From Methylocystis sp. H62 (GTDB taxonomy: Bacteria; Pseudomonadota; Alphaproteobacteria; Rhizobiales; Beijerinckiaceae): DNA of 64,000 nt. This document shows, in pieces, positions 26,240-33,504 of this stretch (position 1 is its first letter; every line of letters starts with the position of its first letter). The DNA is taken from positions 1 to 64,000 of the forward strand of contig NZ_JADNQZ010000044.1 of the NCBI RefSeq assembly GCF_015709515.1, in the 5' to 3' direction. The notes under the pieces were generated by a model. The model saw only the letters and a program-made list of their open reading frames with translations. It did no database searches and was not told where the DNA came from. Both the position numbers and the translations under genes were made by a program.

Positions 26240-27631
26240 ATGGGCTTCGTGATCTATGACCTTGAGACCACAGGCCTCAAAAAGCGCTTCGACCAAATCA
26301 TACAGTTCGCCGCGGTCCGGACGGACGAGAGCCTTGCCGTGGTCGAGCGGGTCGAGTTCGAGGGCCGCCTTCGGCCGCACATTCTTCCCTCGCCCGGCGC
26401 CCTTCACATTACCGGGGCCCGCTACGGTGATCTGATCGACCCGCTGCGTCCGTCATATGACGCCATGATGGGCAGCATCCACGAGACCCTGATACGTTGG
26501 ACACCTTCGATGTTCATCGGCTTTAACTCGGTCGGTTACGACGACGAGGTGTTGCGCCAGGCGCTTTATGAGGCCCTACGACCGCCGATCTTCATCACCA
26601 ACATGAAGGGCAACTCGCGCGGCGATCTGCTCAAGCTCGCCCGCGTGGTCGGGACGCTCCGACCCGATGTCTTGAAGTGCGCTCGTGACGCGGATGGCCG
26701 CCGGGTCTTCCGGCTGGCCGAGCTTGCTCGGGCGAATGGGATCGATCCCGGCCGATCCCATACCGCCGACGCCGACGTGGCGACGACCCTGGCGCTCTGC
26801 CAGCTGATCGCCGCCAAGGCGCCGGTTCTCTGGTCGAGCTTCATGCGTTTCTCTAACAAGGCGGCCGTCATTGAGTTCATCGCCGAACACGACGCCTTCG
26901 CGGCGTTCGAGTTCACCGGCGGGCGGCAGGACGTTCATCCTGTGACGGCCATCGGCTTTAAGCCGGCCGACAAGAACGTGCGCTACTGCCTGGATCTGAC
27001 GGCCGACCACAACACCTTGCGGCGAATGACGGCGGACGAGTTGCTGGCCGAAGTGTCGAAGCGCGAAGGGCCGATCCGCCGCCTGAAGGCGAACGCTTCA
27101 CCGATCGTCACCGAGCTTTGGGAATTGGACGCCGAGTTGCTCGGGGATTTCACCGAGGCGGACCTCGAGGCGACCGCCGCCGCCGTTCGCGGCGACGAGA
27201 ACTTCGTTCGTAGACTTGTTGCCGCCGCCATTGCTTCGGAACCCACCTGGTCGAAGTCGAGCTACGTCGAGCTTCAAATCTACGACGACTTCATCGAGGA
27301 CCACGACGAAGGCGTCTGCCGACGCTTCCACGCCGCGCCGTGGCCCGACCGCCTCGCCATCATCGACCGCTTCCAAGACCCTCGGCTGAAAAAGCTTGCG
27401 CGTCGGCTCATCTACTTCGAACGTCCCGATCTGCTGGACGCCGACATGCGTGGGCGGATGGACTTGGCCGTCTGGGGCCGCCTCAGGGGCCAGGAGCCGA
27501 ACGCCCCAGGTCGCACCTTCGCCGCGACACTTCACGAGCTCGACGCGCTGCAGGCCGAGGTCGTGACGATTGATCCCTCGCTGCGGAGCTACCGGGCCTA
27601 TCTGCAGGCGCAGCTGGTCGCCGCCGCGTGA
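26240..27631 (+). CDS. SbcB-like 3'-5' exonuclease (DEDDh family)
   Basis: 463 residues, close to the length of exonuclease I (475). ExoI motif YDLETTG (D7, E9), ExoII-like FIGFNSVGYDDEVLRQ (about 93-106) and the DEDDh motif HTADADVATTL (H174, D179) are all present. The C-terminal part resembles the exonuclease I extension (YVELQIYDDFIEDHDEG). Such enzymes degrade ssDNA from the 3' end. AAAGGGTGG precedes the ATG, 11 nt after the ImmA stop, so it belongs to the XRE-ImmA unit and is its likely effector. A housekeeping sbcB is unlikely here given the context. Confidence 0.88.
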   Translation: MGFVIYDLETTGLKKRFDQIIQFAAVRTDESLAVVERVEFEGRLRPHILPSPGALHITGARYGDLIDPLRPSYDAMMGSIHETLIRWTPSMFIGFNSVGYDDEVLRQALYEALRPPIFITNMKGNSRGDLLKLARVVGTLRPDVLKCARDADGRRVFRLAELARANGIDPGRSHTADADVATTLALCQLIAAKAPVLWSSFMRFSNKAAVIEFIAEHDAFAAFEFTGGRQDVHPVTAIGFKPADKNVRYCLDLTADHNTLRRMTADELLAEVSKREGPIRRLKANASPIVTELWELDAELLGDFTEADLEATAAAVRGDENFVRRLVAAAIASEPTWSKSSYVELQIYDDFIEDHDEGVCRRFHAAPWPDRLAIIDRFQDPRLKKLARRLIYFERPDLLDADMRGRMDLAVWGRLRGQEPNAPGRTFAATLHELDALQAEVVTIDPSLRSYRAYLQAQLVAAA

Positions 27632-27904
27632 GGCCACTGGCCACTCGGCCTAGCATCCCGTCTGGACCGGCGGGGGCCCATCGCGGGGGCGGCAGCCGAG
27701 CGACCGCCATCACCAGGTTTTCCGGAGGCAGACTGCGGGCGCATCGCCGAGGACGGTTGTAGATGGCGCGCATCGTCAATGCGCGCGAACGCGCGCGCTC
27801 TGGCGGGACGTCCGCTTCGGCAGGTTCGCCACCGAATAGCTGCCGGGCGGCAAGTGGCCCATTTGGTACCGAAGCGAAGCGGGCCAAACTTCCGCTTTTG
27901 GCGT
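27632..27904. other. Non-coding stretch after the exonuclease gene, with a hairpin
   Basis: No supported gene. The palindrome GCGCGCAT-CGTCA-ATGCGCGC (27766-27786, 8-bp arms) could end transcription from the exonuclease unit, although no T-run follows. This is also the right boundary of the defence-like island before the resident Toprim gene on the minus strand. Confidence 0.4.
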
Positions 27905-28813
27905 TCATTCCTCGATTATGCGTTTTAGGGCTTCGGCGCGATCCCCAGCCACGGTCTTGTAGAGCTTGTCGAAGTCCTGACCCTTCGCGACGCAGTAGAG
28001 GATTCGAACCGTGATTTCAGGGTGCGCGGCGCGCAGTTCACGTGCGGCCTTGAGGCCCGGCCCATCGTTGTCGGCATAGATCGTGAGCCTCGTCACGTCG
28101 TTGGGCCAATTGACGACGCCGAAGCGGTCGGCGCCAAGCGTCGCCCATACAGGCTCGTCGAATAGCAATTGCGCGGCCCACGCCTTCTCGAAACCCTCGG
28201 CGATGCCAAGCGCGAGAGCGGCCGGTGCGAGGCGGAGCATGGACGCGCCGAGCGGGCCGATCGCACGCCTGGGATATTCAACGTCGGCTTTGCGCCGGCC
28301 GCACGGATGCAGGAAGGTGAGTTGAACGCCAATGATTTCGCGCGTCGGCGCCTGGACGGCGGAAACAAGACAGGGCAGGGCGCTTCGCGGCCGCTCTTTG
28401 TCGTAGCGATAGGAGGGTAGGAAGCGGATTGACGCCGGCGGCGTGGTCGGTAGACCGCGCTCCGCCAAGAAGCCCTCGGCGATCGTCCCCTTAACGGACA
28501 CCGCCGATTGCCAGATTCGGCGCGCATAGGCGCTCGTGGTTTTCGGCGCCGGCTTGTCCTTGAGCGGCGGTCGATCTGTGATTTCGGCGCGCGCGTTCAG
28601 GTCAACGGCGTTGATGGCGGCGATAACATCGCGCGGATCACAGCCAGCGAAACAATGCAGGATCACGCCCTTGTCGCCGTTGTTGACGCTGAGCGAGGGC
28701 CGTCGATCGCCGCGTTGCTTTCCATGAGTCTTCACCGGACAATGGCAGAGATAGCCACGTCCCTCGCGTCGCCCGCCCAGGAGCTGAGCGACGGCATCGG
28801 CGCTTACCAGCAT
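27905..28813 (-). CDS. Second Toprim-domain protein (primase-like, with zinc-binding N-terminus)
   Basis: 302 residues. The N-terminus resembles a CHC2-type zinc ribbon (GYLCHCPVKTHGKQ, then VILHCFAGCD), the middle is the plasmid primase-like linker, and the Toprim domain shows GIAEGFEKAW and IYADNDGPGLKAARELR. It differs from the copy at 12959, which lacks the zinc cysteines. The start at 28813 lies 3 nt after the stop of the thermonuclease gene; a longer frame reaches 28888. It may initiate priming on the transferred strand. It closes a run of minus-strand genes beginning at 31898. Confidence 0.8.
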   Translation of the reverse strand: MLVSADAVAQLLGGRREGRGYLCHCPVKTHGKQRGDRRPSLSVNNGDKGVILHCFAGCDPRDVIAAINAVDLNARAEITDRPPLKDKPAPKTTSAYARRIWQSAVSVKGTIAEGFLAERGLPTTPPASIRFLPSYRYDKERPRSALPCLVSAVQAPTREIIGVQLTFLHPCGRRKADVEYPRRAIGPLGASMLRLAPAALALGIAEGFEKAWAAQLLFDEPVWATLGADRFGVVNWPNDVTRLTIYADNDGPGLKAARELRAAHPEITVRILYCVAKGQDFDKLYKTVAGDRAEALKRIIEE

Positions 28814-28815
28814 CG

Positions 28816-29379
28816 CTATCGCGGTCGAGCGCCGCGCGCCGCTTCGATGAGGATCTTCGACGGGTGGGGTAGGTCGGCCGCAGCCCAAAGGCCACGCTTT
28901 GCTTTCGACGCCTCGCGCTCGGCGACGGCGTATTCGAATTTCGTCGCTTTGCCGGCGGCGTCAGTCGCCGCGAAGGCGAAGCCCTGCGTGATAAGCACGG
29001 TGCCGAGGTCGAGCGTATTCCTTCCGATATGGACGGCGCAAACCGAGAAGATGACTGGTGGCGCGCCAGCCCGCGCAATAGCAGTGCATCGAGGCTTCGC
29101 GTCGCGAACGATCGCAGCGAGATAGGCGACCGATGCCTCCCCACAATCGGTGCGGACCTTGGCCGAGTTCGTGAAAAACGTCCCGCGAATACAGCTCTGA
29201 ACGCCATAGAGCCGAAAGGTCTGACCGTTGGCGGACCAAGTGTCGCCGGTCTGGAAGGTAACGCCGGATTGCGGGAAATTGAACACTGGCAGCGCACTCA
29301 CCGTTTGCGTCTGTGCGCTGGCGAGCAAGGGGAGCGCCGTCGATGCGACGATGAGGGCGAGTCGTGCTGCGGCGCGCAT
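28816..29379 (-). CDS. Exported thermonuclease-like (SNase) protein
   Basis: 187 residues with a signal peptide (ARLALIVASTALPLLASA). The SNase-like fold shows GDTWSANGQTFRLYGVQ and the C-terminal signature YAVAEREASKAKRGLWA. The catalytic pattern is incomplete compared with staphylococcal nuclease: I cannot place both Arg residues, so activity is uncertain. A GTG at 29391 overlapping the upstream stop is an alternative start. It belongs to a cluster of secreted proteins facing the T4SS genes and may act in the periplasm during conjugation. Confidence 0.75.
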   Translation of the reverse strand: MRAAARLALIVASTALPLLASAQTQTVSALPVFNFPQSGVTFQTGDTWSANGQTFRLYGVQSCIRGTFFTNSAKVRTDCGEASVAYLAAIVRDAKPRCTAIARAGAPPVIFSVCAVHIGRNTLDLGTVLITQGFAFAATDAAGKATKFEYAVAEREASKAKRGLWAAADLPHPSKILIEAARGARPR

Positions 29380-29387
29380 GGTTTTCG

Positions 29388-30155
29388 TCACGCCAGATTT
29401 GGCGGAAGTTGCACGGGCGCGTTGCCTGGCGTCGGTGGGATGACGCCATTCGGCGTCGTGCCGTTGCCGGGGCACTCAGTGCCGCCATTGTTATTTCCGT
29501 CATTGCCCGGTCTGCAGGTGGCGGCTGCCTGGTTGATCTTGTTCTGGATCGCGCCACCCCAAGAGCAAATCGACTGGCTATTTCCGTCGAGATTTGCAGA
29601 ACCGTTCGCGAGGGTCGCATTTGTTGCCCGCACGCCGCCATTGCCTGCGGTTGCGCAAGCCCCGCCGTGTGACTGCATGAAGGCGATGTCGTTTTTGCAG
29701 ATCAGCTGACCGAACTGAAAGCAGGCCATTAACATACCTGATGTGACGGGCGTTCCACCGACATTACGATTATTGGCGAGCGTAGCGTAGCCGCCGCGTG
29801 TATTGGAATTGCCGACCTGCTGCGCCCAGGTGCACACCTGCTGTTGCATCGGGAGGCGCAGATATTCATCGGACGTCATGCCTTGCGGAAGATTCCCGCG
29901 TGTAAGCTGAAGGACGCCAAAGTTGTTGCCATTCGACTCGCAGGTATTGCCCCCAGACTCGGCCATCGCCGCTCCGCCAAAATTGCATGCGTTGCTTTTC
30001 AGTGTGTCACTGGCGCTGTCGCAGTTTTGGATTGCAGTGGCGACGTCGGACGCGGAATAATGCTGATTGGTGCAGCCCGCCGCGAAAAACGCCTCGACCG
30101 GCGAGCCGCCCGCCGTGGTAAGCAACGCTGCGATTGTGAATGAGTGGCGTCGCAT
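29388..30155 (-). CDS. Secreted lysozyme-like protein near T4SS
   Basis: 255 residues: signal peptide (MRRHSFTIAALLTTAGGSPVEA), then a Cys-rich domain of about 160 residues and a Gly/Asn/Pro tail. AMAESGGNTCE followed by NNFGVLQL is like the catalytic Glu and glycine-glutamine motif of lytic transglycosylases (ESGG...GLMQ). At least eight cysteines suggest disulfides. The start at 30155 has AAGAGG upstream. It may open peptidoglycan for the transfer channel, in addition to the VirB1-like protein at 32046. Family assignment is inference. Confidence 0.6.
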   Translation of the reverse strand: MRRHSFTIAALLTTAGGSPVEAFFAAGCTNQHYSASDVATAIQNCDSASDTLKSNACNFGGAAMAESGGNTCESNGNNFGVLQLTRGNLPQGMTSDEYLRLPMQQQVCTWAQQVGNSNTRGGYATLANNRNVGGTPVTSGMLMACFQFGQLICKNDIAFMQSHGGACATAGNGGVRATNATLANGSANLDGNSQSICSWGGAIQNKINQAAATCRPGNDGNNNGGTECPGNGTTPNGVIPPTPGNAPVQLPPNLA

Positions 30156-30178
30156 TTCGGGCCTCTTGCGGGAAACGG

Positions 30179-30718
30179 CTATCGGAGATTGACGCGAACG
30201 GAAAGCGCGGTCTTCTGACCGGCGGAAACGTCGGTGAAAGAAATTGCGCGCGACACGGGGTCGAACGACGCGATGGTCATGTATTGCGAATTTGCATTGG
30301 ATGACGCGTCGTAGCCGGCATTGCCGCGTACCGACGAAATCGGCAGCGTCGTATCGGCGACAACCTGCACCTTTCCACCGACAACTTCGGCGATGCGGAC
30401 CGGGCAAATCAAGGCGTTCTCAGCCGCGGAGCTCGATTCGCAGCCGTCATTGATCGCAGATACGACATAGGAGCGACCGTTTCCCGAGAAAGTCGCCGTC
30501 CAGACTTGCGCGATCGATTTTAGGTGAGCGCTCGGAGCCGCCCGCTGCAGGGCGTTGCGGCTCGCTTGAAGCTGCGGCAGCTTGTCGGCCCAAATGACGC
30601 TTTGCAAGTCGCCGGCGCCGACAAGCGAAAATTCCTGAGCGATAAGGCGATGTGATTCAGCTTGTGCGGCGCCGGCGGTGAACGGAATGAGAAGCGCGAT
30701 GACGGTTGCAGCGCTCAT
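30179..30718 (-). CDS. Secreted hypothetical protein
   Basis: A 179-residue exported protein (signal SAATVIALLIPFTAGAAQA). The mature part looks beta-rich, with two cysteines (DGCESSS, LICPVRI) and a repeated-strand ending (AISFTDVSAGQKTALSVRVNL). I do not recognise a family. The start at 30718 follows GAAGGAGG. It sits 23 nt upstream of the lysozyme-like gene on the same strand, in the T4SS-associated cluster. Confidence 0.65.
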   Translation of the reverse strand: MSAATVIALLIPFTAGAAQAESHRLIAQEFSLVGAGDLQSVIWADKLPQLQASRNALQRAAPSAHLKSIAQVWTATFSGNGRSYVVSAINDGCESSSAAENALICPVRIAEVVGGKVQVVADTTLPISSVRGNAGYDASSNANSQYMTIASFDPVSRAISFTDVSAGQKTALSVRVNLR

Positions 30719-30951
30719 GACGACCTCCTTCACATTGCCAGCCAATGCCATGGATACGGCGGGACCGCGCGGCGGCGTCAAAGGCGCAAAGCGCCGACAG
30801 AAAATCCGAGGGTCCGCTTGTGGAGACGGATTTTGTGATTGACGCTCATAGCCGCCCGCTCGCGCTATCATCCGCATGGTCGGCCTTGATCGCGAGGGAA
30901 GGGTGATGTGCTGCATGGCGTGGCTCCTTTTCATCAGCCGCTGACGGCGCG

Positions 30952-31569
30952 CTACCGCACCGCATTCTCCGGGTGAAGTGGCACGGATTGAGCGCAGCGG
31001 TCGATCTCTTGATGCGACACAGTGTAGCGCAGGCGGATCGTGCGCGTCGGAACATCGTAAGCGGCATAAGTGACGGTCGCGGTCGAGTCCTCAGCCGGCG
31101 CGCCAGGCGTCTTCTCGACAAAGCATGCGGCGCCGTCGATGACGCTGTAGCTGTTGTTTTCAAACGTCGCGAGACGCGACGGGCAAACCTTGATTCGGAT
31201 ACCTTGTGTTGGCGACGGATACTCGTCGGTGCACAGGTAGGGCGTGCTGAGCACGCTGAAGGCGACGAGTTTCGTCTGGAAATTGATCGAGAAGTGCCAC
31301 TCGCTGGCGCCGCGATTGCCAACAGCGATGCTCATATTGAGCCCACCAGAATCGATGGGCGCCGACTTCCTGTTGCTCTCATCGAGGCTGTCCTGCCAAA
31401 GCGACGCGAATGATTCGGCTTCGCCGCGCGGGAACGTAAGGTCCGAATAGGCGACGGGGCGCCAAGTTCCCGGGTCCGCCGTGTAGGTCTGCGCGATTGC
31501 AACGGCGGAGTAACAGCCAACAAGAAGGATCGCGGCGCTCTTGGCGCGCAAAAGCTCCCAACAATTCAT
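30952..31569 (-). CDS. Secreted hypothetical protein
   Basis: 205 residues with a signal peptide (SAAILLVGCYSAVAIA). Four or more cysteines in the mature part (PYLCTDEYP, IKVCPSR, AACFVEK, IDRCAQS) suggest disulfides. No family is recognised; the general layout resembles the neighbour at 30179, also a beta-rich exported protein of similar length. The ATG overlaps the stop of the membrane protein gene upstream by 4 nt. The 232 nt between 30719 and 30951 show no gene. Confidence 0.65.
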   Translation of the reverse strand: MNCWELLRAKSAAILLVGCYSAVAIAQTYTADPGTWRPVAYSDLTFPRGEAESFASLWQDSLDESNRKSAPIDSGGLNMSIAVGNRGASEWHFSINFQTKLVAFSVLSTPYLCTDEYPSPTQGIRIKVCPSRLATFENNSYSVIDGAACFVEKTPGAPAEDSTATVTYAAYDVPTRTIRLRYTVSHQEIDRCAQSVPLHPENAVR

Positions 31570-31898
31570 TGCGGGCGCTTCGGCAGGACAAGGCGCAGAA
31601 CGGAAATCGCCGCTTTTGCAAAGCGATACAGAACGTAGCTCAGCAAGAACATCGGGAGAGCTTCAAGCAACGCGGCACCATTCTTTCGCAAACGCGTTTC
31701 CGTCCCGGGAAAAAATACAGCGTTCAACAGAAATTCGATCGGAAAGAGGAACCAGCCAAAAACCTGCAAGGGCTGCTCGTCCAGCCACTGCACCACTGCC
31801 ATCGCGCCGACGGTCATCACAATGATAGCGCCTTCAATGAGGCCTAACGACCGAACGGCAGGCTCGTAATAATGGTTGTTTGGTTCGTTATTCGACAT
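31566..31898 (-). CDS. Small membrane protein, first gene of T4SS-facing cluster
   Basis: 110 residues with three hydrophobic segments (about 22-42, 50-68, 80-100) and a basic C-terminal tail. No family recognised. The start at 31898 is chosen because the longer frame runs into the divergent regulatory region. It is coupled by a 4-nt overlap to the secreted gene at 30952, and diverges from virB1, with the shared 16-nt operator between them. Confidence 0.6.
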   Translation of the reverse strand: MSNNEPNNHYYEPAVRSLGLIEGAIIVMTVGAMAVVQWLDEQPLQVFGWFLFPIEFLLNAVFFPGTETRLRKNGAALLEALPMFLLSYVLYRFAKAAISVLRLVLPKRPQ

Positions 31899-31991
31899 GA
31901 AACGCCCAGCCTGACTGGTTGTCGCGCGCGGTCGCGCAAGCGCACGCCTCAACGGCACGCCTCGCAAACTTATTAGCGCAATTTTTGGTAG

Positions 31992-32007
31992 TTGCCAATT
32001 TCTTAGA
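31992..32007 (+). promoter_or_regulatory. Shared 16-nt operator, copy 2 (virB operon)
   Basis: TTGCCAATTTCTTAGA, 39 nt before the virB1 ATG and in the divergent region (31899-32045) shared with the small membrane protein gene. It matches the copies at 21869 and 56879. It can regulate both the virB operon and the minus-strand cluster. Confidence 0.6.
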
Positions 32008-32045
32008 TGCCCGTTACAGGAAGGCGACTCCAGCGGAGATTCGCC

Positions 32046-32891
32046 ATGCGGAACCTTTTGCTGCCTGCCGTGTGTTGCGTGTTCCCAGCGTTAAGCGCCC
32101 ATGCCCAGAACGACGGCGCGCGCAAAAGCACGCCGACCGCTGTGGTCGCGAGGGCTGAAGACGTTCGTCAGGATGCGCCGACCAAGGTTGTGCCAGAGAG
32201 GTTCGGGCGTCTCGTCGCCGTTGACGCAGCGGCCGAACAGGCGGGCCCCGTCGCTCACCCCCCCGCCAAGCGGCGTCAGACGTCGATCGGCGCGGCACAG
32301 GCCAGCGAAGGCGCTCGCGGTGAGCGTTGTGAAAGCGCGATGGACGACGCGAGCCTACGCAATCTCGTCGAGCGCGACGCGGCAAGCGTCGGCGTCGACG
32401 AAAAACTCGCCCTCACCATCCTCTCGCTCGAATCGAATGACGGAGCGGCTCTTAATTCGCGCAAGGGCGCGCGCGGCCCCATGCAACTGATGCCGGACAC
32501 AGCGGCGCAATATGGTGTTCGCGACATATGCAATCCGGTTGAGAACGTGCACGGGGCGATGCTGTTCCTGAAGGAGCTCAGCGCACAATTTGGCGGGAAT
32601 CTGATGCTGATCGCCGCCGCCTACAACGCCGGGCCTGAACGTGTTCACCAATCGCGCGGCGTGCCGGCGATTGCGGAAACAGTACGCTACGTCGCGAATG
32701 CAACCAACGAATATTACGGCTTTGAAGGGGATTTGAATCGGCAAGCTGGGGGCGTGGCCAAGCAATCCAGATCCCACGAGCCGTCCGTTCAAGAGGCTTC
32801 GGAGAAACCCAAGGCTGATTCCAAAGGACAGCAATGGATCGGCGGCTCGGTGCTTTACGTCAGCAGCGATAATGATGGAGAGGTGAAATGA
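32046..32891 (+). CDS. virB1: VirB1-like lytic transglycosylase
   Basis: 281 residues. The signal peptide (LLLPAVCCVFPALSAHA) is followed by a low-complexity region and the SLT domain: catalytic Glu in LSLESNDGAALN, then GARGPMQLMPDTAAQYGV and AAYNAGPERV. It opens the peptidoglycan layer for T4SS assembly. GGAG lies ahead of the ATG. It overlaps virB2 by 4 nt and starts the virB operon, which runs without breaks to 45003. Confidence 0.9.
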   Translation: MRNLLLPAVCCVFPALSAHAQNDGARKSTPTAVVARAEDVRQDAPTKVVPERFGRLVAVDAAAEQAGPVAHPPAKRRQTSIGAAQASEGARGERCESAMDDASLRNLVERDAASVGVDEKLALTILSLESNDGAALNSRKGARGPMQLMPDTAAQYGVRDICNPVENVHGAMLFLKELSAQFGGNLMLIAAAYNAGPERVHQSRGVPAIAETVRYVANATNEYYGFEGDLNRQAGGVAKQSRSHEPSVQEASEKPKADSKGQQWIGGSVLYVSSDNDGEVK

Positions 32892-33205
32892 ACGTTGGGA
32901 ATGGGCGTGGTTGCCTGTTGCTGAGTTTGATTATTTGCGTTGCGATTTTCGCGTCGAGCGACGCGGCTCTAGCCTCATCCGCAACCTTTCAGCCGCTCAA
33001 CACCGCGCTGTCGAGCGTCCTTGATTTTATGACGGGGACCTTCGCGACGACGGCCGCAACGGTCGCGGTGGCGGCGGTCGGCTATCTCGCGCTCACATCG
33101 CGCATTCCATGGGGATGGGCGTTCTCTGTCGTCATTGGCGTCGCGCTGATCTTCGGGGCGGCGCAGGTGGTGACGTCGCTAACCGGCGGGATGGGCGGGC
33201 GCTGA
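32888..33205 (+). CDS. virB2: VirB2/TrbC-type major pilin
   Basis: 105 residues: a signal peptide to about residue 29 (DAALA), then two hydrophobic helices (about 45-66 and 75-96) separated by a short basic loop (TSRIPWG), the usual layout of the T-pilus subunit. It overlaps virB1 (ATGA) and virB3 (TGATG), so it is translated with them. Confidence 0.88.
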   Translation: MNVGNGRGCLLLSLIICVAIFASSDAALASSATFQPLNTALSSVLDFMTGTFATTAATVAVAAVGYLALTSRIPWGWAFSVVIGVALIFGAAQVVTSLTGGMGGR

Positions 33206-33495
33206 TGGCGTCAAGCAGGCCGAAGCTCGATCCTCTCGTCGGCGGATTGACACGGCCGCCGATGATGCTCGGCGTTCCCTATGTGCTGTTTGTTCTCGAA
33301 TGCTGCGTTGTCGTGCTGATCTTCATCAACACGAAGAATCTGCTGATGTTCCTGTTGTTTCCGCCGATACATGCCGTGGCGTATGTGCTCACGGTTCGGG
33401 ACAATCGTTTTGTCGATGTGATCCTGACGCGCTTCGGCAAGTGTCCGATTACCCGCAATCACAGATTTTGGGGTGGCGACTCCTACCAGCCGTGA
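33205..33495 (+). CDS. virB3: VirB3-type T4SS inner membrane protein
   Basis: 96 residues with the family pattern LTRPPMMLGVPY, two close membrane helices (about 20-58) and a C-terminal cytoplasmic tail (FGKCPITRNHRFWGGDSY). VirB3 works with VirB4 in pilus assembly. Its ATG shares a base with the virB2 stop. Confidence 0.88.
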   Translation: MASSRPKLDPLVGGLTRPPMMLGVPYVLFVLECCVVVLIFINTKNLLMFLLFPPIHAVAYVLTVRDNRFVDVILTRFGKCPITRNHRFWGGDSYQP

Positions 33496-33504
33496 GGTGG
33501 CGAC

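Noticed and set aside
27763-28014. Small plus-strand frame of 83 codons
   Set aside because: It begins in a hairpin, overlaps the Toprim gene antisense and has a low-complexity translation without a ribosome site.
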